In this document: positions 44,943 through 54,135 of the stretch, piece by piece
Layout of the letters: every line of letters starts with the position of its first letter
Position numbering within the stretch: position 1 is the first letter of the stretch
Source of the DNA: Paludifilum halophilum
GTDB taxonomy: Bacteria; Bacillota; Bacilli; Thermoactinomycetales; DSM-45169
Direction: 5' to 3'
Assembly: GCF_002245355.1 (NCBI RefSeq)
Contig: NZ_NOWF01000001.1
Span: 434,001 to 498,000 of the forward strand
Length of the DNA: 64,000 bases
Notes under the pieces: generated by a model
Seen by the model: the letters and a program-made list of their open reading frames with translations, nothing else
What the model was told of the DNA's origin: nothing
Databases searched by the model: none
Program-made: the position numbers and the translations under genes

Positions 44943-45506
44943 TTATTCAACACGAACTCGCGACCGATCCGGTTGAACGGTATCCGATATGTACACGGAA
45001 ATTTGGTTGACAGCCACTCCCGCGATCTCCTCGATGTGGTTTTTGACCGTTTGCTGCAATTCTTCGGAGAGAGCCTGGATCGGAGTATCTCCGTCTACAG
45101 TCAGCTTGAGTCCGATACCGATAGAGGAGTGATTTCCGTCATGTCTCACCCGCGCCGTCAGATCCCGGATTCCCCGAACCCTGCGGGCCGCCTTTTCCGC
45201 AAGATTTTCCAGCGTCTTGAGGGAGATCCGGATGTGACCGATTTCCGTCAACCGGTCGACTCCGGGGGCTTCCCCCTTCCGCTGAAAAGAGTACCAGATC
45301 AGACGAAGACTGGCGATGAAAACCACGATACTGATCATGAGTACCGGCCACCTTACATCGGGATTGTGGTTTAATTGACCGATCCAATCGGTGACAACCC
45401 GCTCCCGGCCGGTACCGGCTCCCAATGTAAACGCCACGGCCACTGCCGACAGAACCGCGAAAATCAGGCTGTAAAAAAGTAAGAGGAGCCGATTCAGCAT
45501 ATCCAT
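44943..45506 (-). CDS. amaP: Asp23 membrane anchor AmaP
   Basis: 187 aa: two N-terminal membrane helices (LLLLFYSLIFAVLSAVAVAF; VRWPVLMISIVVFIASLRL) and a cytoplasmic Asp23-like domain. AmaP tethers Asp23 to the membrane in Staphylococcus. ATG 45506 follows GGAGGTG. Lies between asp23 and DUF2273, the usual order. Confidence 0.87.
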   Translation of the reverse strand: MDMLNRLLLLFYSLIFAVLSAVAVAFTLGAGTGRERVVTDWIGQLNHNPDVRWPVLMISIVVFIASLRLIWYSFQRKGEAPGVDRLTEIGHIRISLKTLENLAEKAARRVRGIRDLTARVRHDGNHSSIGIGLKLTVDGDTPIQALSEELQQTVKNHIEEIAGVAVNQISVYISDTVQPDRSRVRVE

Positions 45507-45554
45507 CCCTACACCTCCCCCCCTTCATTTTTATGAGAGAATTTCGCCCCTCAT

Positions 45555-45977
45555 TTATTGGACTCGTTGCGAACCCTCAGGGTCTTGTGGAAGGTGTTCC
45601 GGCTGTTCCCCTTGAAACCGGACCTCCGCGATTCGAACGGTTACATCATCCACTGCCAGTCCGGTCATTGATTCTACCGAGGTTTTGATCCGTTCCTGGA
45701 CCTCTTTTCCCACGTCCGGGATGTGGAAACCATAGGTCACGATAATGGAAACGGTAATCCGCGACCGTTCCCCAAGTTCCACCTTGATCCCCTGTTTCGG
45801 GCTTTTCCGACCCAAAAAGTGATTGAGATCATCCACCACGTTGCCGCTTGTACCGGCGACGCCATCCACTTGAATGGCGGCCAAACCGCTGATCATCTGA
45901 ATCACTTCAGGAGCGATTTCCACCTTGCCCAATTCCGTAACCCGGGCCTCCCGGTTCTGCACCTCATCATTTGCCAT
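45555..45977 (-). CDS. Asp23/Gls24 family envelope stress protein (YqhY-like)
   Basis: 140 aa, Asp23 domain: LGKVEIAPEVIQMISGLAAIQVDGVAG, then VELGERSRITVSIIVTYG and VDDVTVRIAEVRF. The B. subtilis homologue YqhY influences acetyl-CoA carboxylase and is encoded right after accC, exactly as here: ATG 45977 is 3 nt past the accC stop, with AGGAGG before it. Confidence 0.9.
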   Translation of the reverse strand: MANDEVQNREARVTELGKVEIAPEVIQMISGLAAIQVDGVAGTSGNVVDDLNHFLGRKSPKQGIKVELGERSRITVSIIVTYGFHIPDVGKEVQERIKTSVESMTGLAVDDVTVRIAEVRFQGEQPEHLPQDPEGSQRVQ

Positions 45978-45980
45978 CCG

Positions 45981-47330
45981 TTATTCCTCCTCAAGGTTCG
46001 TCTTTTCCAGGAATTGAATATGAAAGTCTCCGCTGTTAAATTTCGGATGGTTAAGGAGTTTCATATGGAAGGGAATCGTCGTACTGACACCTTCAATCTC
46101 ATATTCGCTCAGCGCCCTCTTCATCCGGCGAATCGCTTCCTGGCGATCCTTCCCCCATACGATCAATTTTGCAATCATGGAATCATAGAAAGGGGGAATC
46201 ATGGCACCGGGATATGCGGCACTGTCCACCCGGACCCCCGGCCCCCCCGGAGGAAGATAGAACTGAATCGTCCCCGGTGTCGGCATAAAATTCTTATCCG
46301 GATCCTCCGCGTTGACCCGGCATTCCATGGACCAACCGTCAATGACGATATTATCCTGAGTGACGGACAAAGCCTCACCGGCGGCCACCCGTATCTGTTC
46401 CTTCACCAGGTCAAGTCCGGTCACCAGCTCCGTCACCGGATGTTCCACCTGGATTCGGGTGTTCATCTCCATAAAATAAAAATCCCCGTTTTTATCCAAG
46501 AGGAATTCCACAGTGCCGGCACCTGTATACCCCACCGCTTTCGCCGCATCAACCGCTGCCTGTCCCATCCGCTCTCGCAAACCGGGATCCAAAGCAGGGG
46601 AGGGCGCTTCCTCGATCAATTTCTGATAACGGCGTTGGATCGAGCAGTCCCGTTCTCCCAGATGAATCGTATTTCCGTGGCTGTCCGCCAACACCTGAAT
46701 TTCCACGTGACGGGGTTCAACCAGGTACTTTTCCAAATAGACACCGGGATTTCCGAAATTGGCTTCCGCTTCCTGCTGTGCTGTACGGATTGCGCGTTTC
46801 AATTCCTCTTCATCGTGAACAACACGCATTCCTTTGCCGCCACCGCCGGCTGTCGCTTTAACCATGACGGGAAAGCCGATATTGCGAGCCGTTTCCACTG
46901 CCGTTTCGAGGTCTTCGATGACGCCTTCCGTTCCCGGAACAACGGGAACTCCGGCGGCTTTCATCGTGTCCCGCGCCGTTGTCTTGTCCCCCATCTGCAC
47001 GATGGCATCAGGGTGAGGACCGATAAACGTGATATTGCAGGCGGCGCACAGCTCGGCAAAGTCGGCGTTTTCCGATAGAAAGCCGTAACCGGGATGGATG
47101 GCGTCAGCCTCGATCAACGTCGCTGTACTCATTAAATTGGTTTTATTGAGATAGCTGTCCCTGGCGGAGGCCGGGCCGATGCAAAAAGCTTCATCGGCCA
47201 TCTTCACATGGAGAGCCTCCCGATCCGCTTCGGAGTAGATGGCGGCTGTCTCAATCCCCATCTCCTGGCAGGCTCGGATTACGCGAACAGCGATTTCGCC
47301 GCGGTTGGCAATCAGTACTTTATTAAACAT
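45981..47330 (-). CDS. accC: Acetyl-CoA carboxylase, biotin carboxylase subunit
   Basis: ATP-grasp biotin carboxylase, 449 aa: [20 protein letters not shown], glycine-rich [49 protein letters not shown]. Carboxylates the biotin on AccB in the first step of fatty acid synthesis. It may also serve the mmdA carboxyltransferase (inference). ATG 47330 with AAGGAGAGAG; 21 nt after accB. Confidence 0.95.
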   Translation of the reverse strand: MFNKVLIANRGEIAVRVIRACQEMGIETAAIYSEADREALHVKMADEAFCIGPASARDSYLNKTNLMSTATLIEADAIHPGYGFLSENADFAELCAACNITFIGPHPDAIVQMGDKTTARDTMKAAGVPVVPGTEGVIEDLETAVETARNIGFPVMVKATAGGGGKGMRVVHDEEELKRAIRTAQQEAEANFGNPGVYLEKYLVEPRHVEIQVLADSHGNTIHLGERDCSIQRRYQKLIEEAPSPALDPGLRERMGQAAVDAAKAVGYTGAGTVEFLLDKNGDFYFMEMNTRIQVEHPVTELVTGLDLVKEQIRVAAGEALSVTQDNIVIDGWSMECRVNAEDPDKNFMPTPGTIQFYLPPGGPGVRVDSAAYPGAMIPPFYDSMIAKLIVWGKDRQEAIRRMKRALSEYEIEGVSTTIPFHMKLLNHPKFNSGDFHIQFLEKTNLEEE

Positions 47331-47351
47331 GATTCTCTCTCCTTCCGCTGT

Positions 47352-47852
47352 TTAATCGGTTTTAACCAAAAACAGCGGCTGACCGTATTCCACCAGCTGT
47401 CCGTTTTCGACGAGTACTTTGACAATCTCGCCCCGCACTTCAGCTTCGATTTCGTTCATCAATTTCATCGCTTCCACGATGCAGACCACTGTTTTTTCTT
47501 CGACCGTATCTCCCTTGTCTACATACGGATCTGAGTCGGGTGACGGTGCGCTGTAAAAGGTCCCAACCATAGGGGAGACAATCGGATGAAGATCGGTCTC
47601 CTCTTCCTGCTCGACACTGGGCTCCGGTTCCCGGGGTTCTGCCGCTTCTCGCGGCGCGGAAGGGGCCGGCGCAGGCGCGGCGGGCCGCTCTTGAACAGGT
47701 TGTTCCGGTTGTTGTTCCGGAGCAACGGGCGCTTCCGACAGCGCTTTCTTGATAACGACTTTGGTTCCGTCGTTATCCAATTCAAACTCCTCAATGGATG
47801 ATTCGTCAACTAGACGGATCAATTCGCGAAGCTCATGCATCTTCATAGACAC
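47352..47852 (-). CDS. accB: Acetyl-CoA carboxylase biotin carboxyl carrier protein
   Basis: 166 aa: N-terminal helical part ([21 protein letters not shown]), a Pro/Ala/Glu-rich linker (about 55-90), and a biotinyl domain with [13 protein letters not shown] (biotinylated Lys in AMKLM) and the thumb-like SPMVGTFY start. GTG 47852 is 7 nt after GGAGTGG and preferred over the ATG two codons on, which lacks spacing. Two candidate SigA promoters lie upstream. Confidence 0.93.
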   Translation of the reverse strand: MSMKMHELRELIRLVDESSIEEFELDNDGTKVVIKKALSEAPVAPEQQPEQPVQERPAAPAPAPSAPREAAEPREPEPSVEQEEETDLHPIVSPMVGTFYSAPSPDSDPYVDKGDTVEEKTVVCIVEAMKLMNEIEAEVRGEIVKVLVENGQLVEYGQPLFLVKTD

Positions 47853-48012
47853 GCAACATCCACTCCCTCCGATGTCAATCATCTTGGTCATGCTGGTACA
47901 GGACTGTATAGTCAGCCCCGTTCCAAGCGTCCTGCCTATCAGGTATGTACCGAGAGTTTCCCGTACCCGTATGCTGGAAGACCTCCAGCCTTCGAAAAGT
48001 CCGCAGATCAAG

Positions 48013-48041
48013 ATTTTATCTCAACAGACGGAACCTCTCAA
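48013..48041 (-). promoter_or_regulatory. Proximal promoter candidate of accBC
   Basis: TTGAGA (48041-48036), 17-nt spacer, TAAAAT (48018-48013), minus strand, about 155 nt before the accB start. Confidence 0.55.
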
Positions 48042-48116
48042 GCAGGGCTTGTCTGGATAAGCAGACACACCTTGGCCGTAAGCCTGCCCAAGGGCACTTC
48101 TGTTCAGTCTATGACC

Positions 48117-48145
48117 ATTTTACGCTCTCTGCCCCACGGAATCAA
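48117..48145 (-). promoter_or_regulatory. Distal promoter candidate of accBC
   Basis: TTGATT (48145-48140), 17-nt spacer, TAAAAT (48122-48117), minus strand. It lies just after the spoIIIA terminator, as expected for an independent vegetative promoter. Confidence 0.65.
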
Positions 48146-48153
48146 TTGTGCGA

Positions 48154-48184
48154 CAAAAAAGAAAACCCTCTCGGCGAAGAGGGT
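48154..48184 (-). terminator. Terminator of the spoIIIA operon
   Basis: Leftward ACCCTCT/AGAGGGT stem with a 6-nt loop, then TTTCTTTTTTG, 15 nt after the spoIIIAH stop. Confidence 0.88.
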
Positions 48185-48198
48185 CCTTCCCGTTTCAA

Positions 48199-48765
48199 TT
48201 ATTCTCTGTATGCAACGGATACCTTGGTCGCCGGCACATCCATCTGCTTTTTAACCATCCCGATCAGCTGGACGACTTGGTTATTGGAAAGTTTGTCACT
48301 CTGAACGATCACATCGACGGATTGATCTTTGCCACTGATGACTACAGCGTCCCGAAACCCTTCATTCCGGATGAGGTCTTCCATCACCGATTCCGTTTTG
48401 TCCACTTTCATCAGTTCATCGATCTTCGCCTCAGCTTTTTTCAGTTCCTTTTTGGATGATTCGGGGTCGGTCAGAACCTTCATGTATTCCTCGGTCATCT
48501 TCGATCGCAGGGAATTGCGTTGGAGTTGATACCCCACAAAGTAATCGCTTTCCGCCTCCTTGGCGGATGTGTCCTTCTCCTCACCGGTATCCGGTTGGTC
48601 CTTCTCCTTCGTCTTCACTTCCACATCGTCGCCCCCTTCATCCTCGTCCTGAACCGCCACCTGATCCGCCGGCTCCACAGGCCCCGTCACGATGTAGTAA
48701 GCGGAAAGAACCACCATCAGCGTCAACATCGTTACCAGCCAAACCGTCTGTTTGTTCATATTCAT
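48199..48765 (-). CDS. spoIIIAH: Stage III sporulation protein AH
   Basis: 188 aa: one N-terminal membrane helix (VWLVTMLTLMVVLSAYYIV), an acidic/Lys linker, and a YscJ/FliF-like ring-building domain (about 100-188). Mother-cell half of the SpoIIIAH-SpoIIQ channel joining mother cell and forespore. ATG 48765, GGGGGA 9 nt upstream. Last gene of the operon. Confidence 0.92.
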   Translation of the reverse strand: MNMNKQTVWLVTMLTLMVVLSAYYIVTGPVEPADQVAVQDEDEGGDDVEVKTKEKDQPDTGEEKDTSAKEAESDYFVGYQLQRNSLRSKMTEEYMKVLTDPESSKKELKKAEAKIDELMKVDKTESVMEDLIRNEGFRDAVVISGKDQSVDVIVQSDKLSNNQVVQLIGMVKKQMDVPATKVSVAYRE

Positions 48766-48780
48766 TTCAAACGATCCCCC

Positions 48781-49419
48781 TCATCCTTTTGGCATCACCG
48801 AAATGCGATGGACCGGTACATCCAGTACCCGCTGTACCGCTTCGATCATCGCCGCTTTCACCTTCAGGTTTTCCGCCCCCTCGGCTACGATCAGTACCCC
48901 CCTTACCTGGGGCTTGATCTTTTTGACGACAATCGGTTGATCCCCGTTTCCGTTCCTTTGCAACACCACCTTTTCATCCCGGGTCTCTTCACGGATTTTT
49001 CTAGAGCCTCCCTTCTGATCCGTTTCGTCGGTAACTTGGTCCGAATGGCGAGTATTCTTTTCCAAAACATTTTTCTCCGACGAATCCAGATTGACCATCA
49101 CCGACACATCATTGACACCGACCACCTTTCCGAGAACCTCTGACAACTCGCTTTCATACATCGCTTCATAGTCTTTCATCGTCATGGAGTCGGAATTTTT
49201 CTTTTTCCAGGCGGGGGTTGCCGCCTCGTCCTCATTCTTCTCTCCGGAAGATTCCGGAGGCAACGTTTCTTCATGGACGGAAAAGAATGAGGACAGGATC
49301 ATCAGCGCTACACCCAAACAGCCGAGTACAATCAACCAGCGGAATGTATTCACTTTCTTAGCCCCTTCTTCTCCGCCGCCAATCGACTGTTCGATCCGGT
49401 CGAATAACCGCTTGAACAC
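48781..49419 (-). CDS. spoIIIAG: Stage III sporulation protein AG
   Basis: 212 aa: an N-terminal membrane helix (FRWLIVLGCLGVALMILSSFF) and a C-terminal ring-building motif region (about 100-212, GVLIVAEGAENLKVKAAMIEAVQ). Forms a large ring in the mother-cell membrane of the feeding-tube complex. GTG 49419 lies 7 nt after GAGGAGGG; the upstream ATG overlaps that site. Confidence 0.92.
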   Translation of the reverse strand: MFKRLFDRIEQSIGGGEEGAKKVNTFRWLIVLGCLGVALMILSSFFSVHEETLPPESSGEKNEDEAATPAWKKKNSDSMTMKDYEAMYESELSEVLGKVVGVNDVSVMVNLDSSEKNVLEKNTRHSDQVTDETDQKGGSRKIREETRDEKVVLQRNGNGDQPIVVKKIKPQVRGVLIVAEGAENLKVKAAMIEAVQRVLDVPVHRISVMPKG

Positions 49420-49432
49420 CGGGACTCCCTCC

Positions 49433-50086
49433 TCAACCATCCTCCACTTCCACTTTGATCTGTTCGGGAGGCAACTTCCATGTTTCTTCCACGTATTGGA
49501 CGATTCGACGGCTCAATGCCCGCTGTTCTGATGACGGCTCATCCTTTTGGTGATCCTCTTTATTGCGGGATTCCGAATCCATGCCGATATCCACCGGATC
49601 AACGGGATCGACAGGATCAACCGCTTCCTCCCCCCCTTTGTCGGCGGCCCGCCGAACCACCAGGTGAACGCCTTCAATCCGGGCTTCCTCCTTCCCTTTT
49701 GTCTTCACTTCCGACTGGATCACCTCGACAGGGAAGCGCTTTTCCACACCCTTCCGCAAGGTAGCCGCCATCCTTTGTTCCGCCTGCTCGTGAATCAGCC
49801 GGTTTTGCGTTTCGGTAAGCTGTTCTCCTTTCTGTTTGATCGCCTTGACGGAGGACAGGTTTTCCCTGCCACTTCCTTCCAACTGCTGATCGCTCAGAGA
49901 AGTCAGGTCCAAATCCTGTCGAATCAGCTGAAAGATCGGAGAGAGGATCGCCAGAATGATCAGAAGGCCCATGACCAATTTGACGTAGCGATCCATCGCG
50001 TTGTTGGGCAGGAGTAGATCCATGAAGGTAGCCAAGAGAACGAGAATAATGATCTGCTTCAGCCAACCGTTCAAAAGTTCAAACAC
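49433..50086 (-). CDS. spoIIIAF: Stage III sporulation protein AF
   Basis: 217 aa: two N-terminal membrane helices (LKQIIILVLLATFMDLLLP; VKLVMGLLIILAILSPIF) and a soluble ring-type C-terminal domain, separated by a charged linker with repeated Val-Asp-Pro near 165-175. Part of the SpoIIIA channel. GTG 50086 follows AGGTGA at 5 nt; the GTG at 50095 lacks a site. Confidence 0.9.
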   Translation of the reverse strand: MFELLNGWLKQIIILVLLATFMDLLLPNNAMDRYVKLVMGLLIILAILSPIFQLIRQDLDLTSLSDQQLEGSGRENLSSVKAIKQKGEQLTETQNRLIHEQAEQRMAATLRKGVEKRFPVEVIQSEVKTKGKEEARIEGVHLVVRRAADKGGEEAVDPVDPVDPVDIGMDSESRNKEDHQKDEPSSEQRALSRRIVQYVEETWKLPPEQIKVEVEDG

Positions 50087-50095
50087 GGGTCTCAC

Positions 50096-51280
50096 CTACC
50101 GAATCATGACGGAAATGTTGCCGGATGCCACAATGATCGTAATCGCCAGGAAGAACATCAGCCCCACCGTAGCCATAGCGGCAAAAACGTAGATCAAAGT
50201 TTTAGAAATGATACTGAGGCATTCGACGATCGGACTGTTTCCCAAGGGTTGCATCACAGCCGCCGAAAAACTGTAGATCAACGCTAGAGAGAGGATTTTC
50301 AGGGCGGGAAAAGCGCTGATGAAGAGGAGAATCAGAACTCCGGCCATACCCACGGCATTCTTGACCAAAAGGGAGGCCCCCACTACCGTATCCGCCGCAT
50401 CGGAGAACATCCGCCCGACAACGGGAACAAAATTGCCGGTTACATACTTGGCCGTTCGGATCGTCACTCCGTCGGTGACTGCGGCCGTTGCTCCCTGGAC
50501 TGAGATAATCCCGAGAAAGATTGTTAACAGGCTTCCCAGCAATCCGACACTGACCCGGCGAAGCAATCCGGCCAACTGGTTTACTTTGTATTTGTCGGAC
50601 AGACAGCTGACGATGGAAAGCACCGCCGAAAAGAACAAAAGGGGGAAGACAACGAGATGAATCAGTGTGCCGATGGTGTGAATCATCAGAACAATCAAGG
50701 GGTGGAACATACCGACGGAGCCGAAATTACCCATTGATGCGAGCAGTGTTAGTACCAGCGGAACCAAAGCCATCATGAAATGAATCATTCGTTCAATCGC
50801 TGTTTTAGCGGATTCCACCGCCACCGAGAAACTGTCCATCGCCAGGATGATGATGACCATGAAAGCGATCGCATAGGCGATTTTGCTCACCTGATTCCGT
50901 TCAAAGGCGGTCTGTAAAGTGGATAAAATCATGCTGAAAACCGTCAAAACAATGATGGTTCCCAGAAGCTTTCCGTTATAGAGGATTTCATGAAACAGAT
51001 ATTTGAGAAAGCCTTGAACCAAGTTTCCCCATTCAAAACCCTCTGACCCCTTGGACAGAACCAGATCAAACAGGTCCGCCGGCTGTCCTTCCGGAAAAAA
51101 GCGTTCATATTCCCGACGAAGTTCTTCCCAGAAGGACTTTACCTCTTCTGTCTGCAGCTGATCCAGTTGCGTCCGAACCACCTTTTCTTCCACCGATTCG
51201 TCCGCCTCCGCCGCAGCAGGAACGGGAAGAGACCCCGCGATCAGGAACAGGAAGCACAGAAGGCGAATCCTTTTAGCCAT
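50096..51280 (-). CDS. spoIIIAE: Stage III sporulation protein AE
   Basis: 394 aa: a signal peptide (RLLCFLFLIAGSLPVPAAA), a short external domain, then about seven to eight membrane helices (for example GTIIVLTVFSMILSTL). Polytopic component of the SpoIIIA complex, needed for SigG activity in the engulfed forespore. ATG 51280 is chosen (MAKRIRLL, AAAGGATGG upstream); the frame extends further up without a site. Confidence 0.92.
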   Translation of the reverse strand: MAKRIRLLCFLFLIAGSLPVPAAAEADESVEEKVVRTQLDQLQTEEVKSFWEELRREYERFFPEGQPADLFDLVLSKGSEGFEWGNLVQGFLKYLFHEILYNGKLLGTIIVLTVFSMILSTLQTAFERNQVSKIAYAIAFMVIIILAMDSFSVAVESAKTAIERMIHFMMALVPLVLTLLASMGNFGSVGMFHPLIVLMIHTIGTLIHLVVFPLLFFSAVLSIVSCLSDKYKVNQLAGLLRRVSVGLLGSLLTIFLGIISVQGATAAVTDGVTIRTAKYVTGNFVPVVGRMFSDAADTVVGASLLVKNAVGMAGVLILLFISAFPALKILSLALIYSFSAAVMQPLGNSPIVECLSIISKTLIYVFAAMATVGLMFFLAITIIVASGNISVMIR

Positions 51281-51293
51281 CGGAACCATCCTT

Positions 51294-51683
51294 TTAAGTA
51301 GGCAGAATTTGGACGATCGTTTCAATAATCATGGTAATAATCGGAATCGCCATCACCATAATCAGAATTTTCCCGGCCAATTCGATTTTGGAAGCGATGG
51401 AACCTTGTCCCGCATCCCGGGTCACCTGCGCGCCGAACTCGGCGATATATGCAATACCGATAATTTTGAGAATGGTTTCCAAAAAGAGAGTGTTCACTCG
51501 GGCCTGTTCCGCCAGCCGGGTCAATACATGAAGCACATCGGCGATTTTTCCGATCAGGCTCAGGAAGATGATAACTCCAGTAAAAGTGGCCAACAGAAAA
51601 GCAAAAACCGGCTTTTGCTCCTTAAGCACCAGGACGAGGAAGGTGGCGACGAGTCCCAGCCCCACCACCTGGACGATTTCCAA
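51294..51683 (-). CDS. spoIIIAD: Stage III sporulation protein AD
   Basis: 129 aa, four membrane helices (VVGLGLVATFLVLVLK; FAFLLATFTGVIIFLSL; plus two). Start TTG 51683 (LEIVQVVGLG), 8 nt after AAGGGGG; the upstream Arg/Lys-rich frame has no site. Integral membrane subunit of the SpoIIIA complex. Confidence 0.9.
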   Translation of the reverse strand: MEIVQVVGLGLVATFLVLVLKEQKPVFAFLLATFTGVIIFLSLIGKIADVLHVLTRLAEQARVNTLFLETILKIIGIAYIAEFGAQVTRDAGQGSIASKIELAGKILIMVMAIPIITMIIETIVQILPT

Positions 51684-51702
51684 GTGGATCGCCCCCTTCC
51701 GT

Positions 51703-51909
51703 TTACGCGTGGAATAAAAAGACATTCTTAATCGTTTGGAACAGGTCCTGGACTAACATGACCACCATGAACAAAACGACAATAAACCCGATCAGCGTCA
51801 CCCAGTGGGCGTAATCTTCCTTTCCCATCTGCTTGAGTACCGTATGCATCATCGCGACAATGATCCCTATGCCCGCAATCTGGAAGATCGCATCGACGTT
51901 ATAAGGCAT
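51703..51909 (-). CDS. spoIIIAC: Stage III sporulation protein AC
   Basis: 68 aa, two membrane helices (IFQIAGIGIIVAMMHTVL; WVTLIGFIVVLFMVVML). Begins MPYNVDAIF at ATG 51909 with a GGTGGGGGGA site. Matches SpoIIIAC in size and order. Confidence 0.92.
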   Translation of the reverse strand: MPYNVDAIFQIAGIGIIVAMMHTVLKQMGKEDYAHWVTLIGFIVVLFMVVMLVQDLFQTIKNVFLFHA

Positions 51910-51929
51910 CGGTGTCTCCCCCCACCTGT

Positions 51930-52448
51930 TCAGTAAATCAGAATGACGATCAGAGCCCCCGCCAGGATCCCGAGACTTTTGCACATTTTTTCATAACGGG
52001 TCTGCTCCTCCCGGGCCTGATTTTCTTCCACCTGAAGATTGCTCTTTACCCGGGCCAGATTGGCGAGCTGGTCTTCCCTGTTGGAAATCCCCAATGTTTT
52101 GCCAAAATCGATGAGGACTTCCCGCTCAGGTGCCTTCATCGCAGTCTCCGGCCAGACCTCGTCAACCGCCTTTTTCCAACATTCATAGGTGGATACCCCG
52201 TCCAACCCTTTCAGATACTCCGTACAACGTTGATAAAGGATTCCTATCGGCTTTTTCTCCCTGCGGGCGATATGCTCGCAAACCTGATCCAACCGCCTGG
52301 ATCCATAAATGATCTCTGTCTCCAACAACGAAAGAGAAGTGCGTAACCGACGGATTTGCCGGGGGCGGTCCGCAAAGCTTTTTGCGGTTCGAAACCCGAT
52401 AATGGAGGTGGATAGGAGGATCAAGGCGGCTCCCAGCAGCTTGATCAC
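51930..52448 (-). CDS. spoIIIAB: Stage III sporulation protein AB
   Basis: 172 aa: an N-terminal helix (LLGAALILLSTSIIGF), a helical cytoplasmic body with the family stretch LRTSLSLLETEIIYGSRRL, and a C-terminal helix (LGILAGALIVILIY). Resembles type II/IV secretion GspF-like proteins. GTG 52448 overlaps the spoIIIAA stop (GTGA). Confidence 0.92.
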   Translation of the reverse strand: MIKLLGAALILLSTSIIGFRTAKSFADRPRQIRRLRTSLSLLETEIIYGSRRLDQVCEHIARREKKPIGILYQRCTEYLKGLDGVSTYECWKKAVDEVWPETAMKAPEREVLIDFGKTLGISNREDQLANLARVKSNLQVEENQAREEQTRYEKMCKSLGILAGALIVILIY

Positions 52449-53410
52449 AGGGTTTCCGCCACCTCCCGACGAGTCAGCCGTTTTAAGGATCCGTCGAAAA
52501 CGGCTTCCACCGTCCCGGGTCCCTGCTTGCGACTGAGCAATACGTAACGGGAGAACACTCTTTCCCGGATCAGCCGGCTAAGGGCCGGACGTCTGCAAAT
52601 TTCGTCCATAGAGCGTCCGTGAGCGGTTGTGATCAGGTGAACCCCGGCATGAACAGCCTCGAAGATCGCCTCTGTATCCTCCTTGCGGCCGATTTCATCT
52701 ACGACCAGAAGATCGGGAGACATGGAACGGATCATCATCATCATTCCCTCCGCCTTGGGACAGCCGTCCAGTACATCGGTTCTCGGTCCGACTCCCAACT
52801 GGGGAACACCGTCCACACAACCGGCTATTTCCGAACGCTCGTCGACGATCCCTACTTTTTGCGGAATCAAGCCACCTTCTCCTAGGCTCGCCAAGCGGGC
52901 AAGATCTCGGATCAGAGTGGTCTTGCCGCACTGGGGCGGGGAAACGACGAGGAGTTGATCCAACCGATTCCGCCGGCGGATACGGGGTAAGAGCGGAAGG
53001 GCCACCCCCGTGATCGGACGGGCAATGCGCAGGTTGAACCCCGTCACCTCCCGAAGGTGCTTCACCTCCCCCCCTTCCACGACCACCCGGCCGGTCAACC
53101 CGATACGGTGCCCGCCTTCGATGGTGACGTAGCCTCGTCGCAATTCCTCCTCCAAAGCATAAAGGGAATGGTTGCTAACCAAATTGAGCATCTTGGCACA
53201 ATCGTCTTTGGTCGGGTGATATCCCTCGTTCTCTTTTTGAACCGGTTGACCCCGAGCGCTGACAAACCGGGACTGCGACCGGGTGATCACTTCCAACGGA
53301 CGCCCCTGCCGTACCCGGATCTCCTCCAATGAATGTTTCATCGGTTCCGGCAGCGACTCTATCATCCGGCGCAAGCTTTGTGGAAGCGTTCCAAGGATGG
53401 GCCGGGGCAT
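52445..53410 (-). CDS. spoIIIAA: Stage III sporulation protein AA (ATPase)
   Basis: 321 aa, a secretion-type ATPase. Walker A PPQCGKTTLIRDLA, Walker B DLLVVDEIGR, sensor TTAHGRSM. Presumed energy source of the SpoIIIA-SpoIIQ feeding tube. ATG 53410 follows GGAGGGGG. First gene of the operon with a SigE-like promoter ~35 nt upstream. Confidence 0.94.
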   Translation of the reverse strand: MPRPILGTLPQSLRRMIESLPEPMKHSLEEIRVRQGRPLEVITRSQSRFVSARGQPVQKENEGYHPTKDDCAKMLNLVSNHSLYALEEELRRGYVTIEGGHRIGLTGRVVVEGGEVKHLREVTGFNLRIARPITGVALPLLPRIRRRNRLDQLLVVSPPQCGKTTLIRDLARLASLGEGGLIPQKVGIVDERSEIAGCVDGVPQLGVGPRTDVLDGCPKAEGMMMMIRSMSPDLLVVDEIGRKEDTEAIFEAVHAGVHLITTAHGRSMDEICRRPALSRLIRERVFSRYVLLSRKQGPGTVEAVFDGSLKRLTRREVAETL

Positions 53411-53445
53411 CGGAACCCCCTCCTGTCCATACGGGATTTACCTAA

Positions 53446-53474
53446 TAGTTATGGCGGAGGGACAATCATTATGA
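53446..53474 (-). promoter_or_regulatory. SigE-like promoter of the spoIIIA operon
   Basis: Minus strand TCATAAT (53474-53468), 14-nt spacer, CATAACTA (53453-53446), against SigE KMATATT-N14-CATACAHT. The fit is partial but placement and regulon are as expected. Confidence 0.6.
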
Positions 53475-53484
53475 CCCGGCACAT

Positions 53485-53510
53485 AAAAAAGAGCGGACCT
53501 CGTCCGCTCT
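53485..53510 (-). terminator. Terminator before spoIIIA
   Basis: Leftward AGAGCGGAC-gag-GTCCGCTCT then TTTTTA; ends the CD1247-like gene. Confidence 0.92.
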
Positions 53511-53542
53511 CTCGAAGGTTTGTAAAAATCCATAGAATCCAC

Positions 53543-53995
53543 TTAATGAAGATCGGCACCGGTACGGGCCCGTTCCCCCTTTTCCCATACATCGCCTTCG
53601 TCATTCACCAACACGACTTTGTCACAGTGCGGACAGAGTACATCCATTTCAGGGCCATCGGCAAAAATCTCCTCGTCGACGAGAAGGGATTCATCGCATC
53701 CCGGACAATGGACCTCCCAGAATCCAATGTCTTCCTCCTCTTCCCACCCTGTCTCTTCATCCTCTTCATACAAAAGTAACTCCAGTTCATTCAGATCTAC
53801 GTCCACCGCTTCTACATAATCTTCCAGTTCAGTCAACCGCAAGCGCAATTGGTCGTGTTCCTCCGCCATTGCGTCCAGCAGTTGGATCATTCGCTTTAAA
53901 ACATTGCTTTCCGGCCTTTTTTCCATCTGTTCGTTGCCTTCCATCAATCCCCGGATGTAGGCCAAGTCTCTGCGTACACCATTGGATGGATCCAC
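53543..53995 (-). CDS. CD1247 N-terminal-domain protein with zinc-ribbon-like C-terminus
   Basis: 150 aa. The N-terminal helical part (DLAYIRGLMEGN... then long acidic coiled coil LTELEDYVEAVDVDLNELELL) matches the CD1247 family seen in clostridia and bacilli. The C-terminal half carries two CPxC pairs (CPGC and CPHC, 25-30 residues apart) typical of a zinc ribbon. Very acidic. Function unknown. GTG 53995 with AAGGA 9 nt upstream. Single-gene unit before spoIIIA. Confidence 0.75.
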   Translation of the reverse strand: MDPSNGVRRDLAYIRGLMEGNEQMEKRPESNVLKRMIQLLDAMAEEHDQLRLRLTELEDYVEAVDVDLNELELLLYEEDEETGWEEEEDIGFWEVHCPGCDESLLVDEEIFADGPEMDVLCPHCDKVVLVNDEGDVWEKGERARTGADLH

Positions 53996-54135
53996 GGGTC
54001 TCGTTCCTTTCCTGAGAAGTTTCCCGTTAGTTTCCCACTCCCATCCGGAGACATACCCTGTCAGAGTTTAAATAGCAAAACGGCTTTTGGGTTAGGCTAT
54101 CGAAGTACGCACTACTCGAACGAGGTGAACACGAT

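Noticed and set aside
45723-47078. 451-codon open frame on the plus strand
   Set aside because: Entirely antisense to accC, lacks a ribosome binding site and reads as a low-complexity His/Phe/Arg-rich shadow of a conserved gene.
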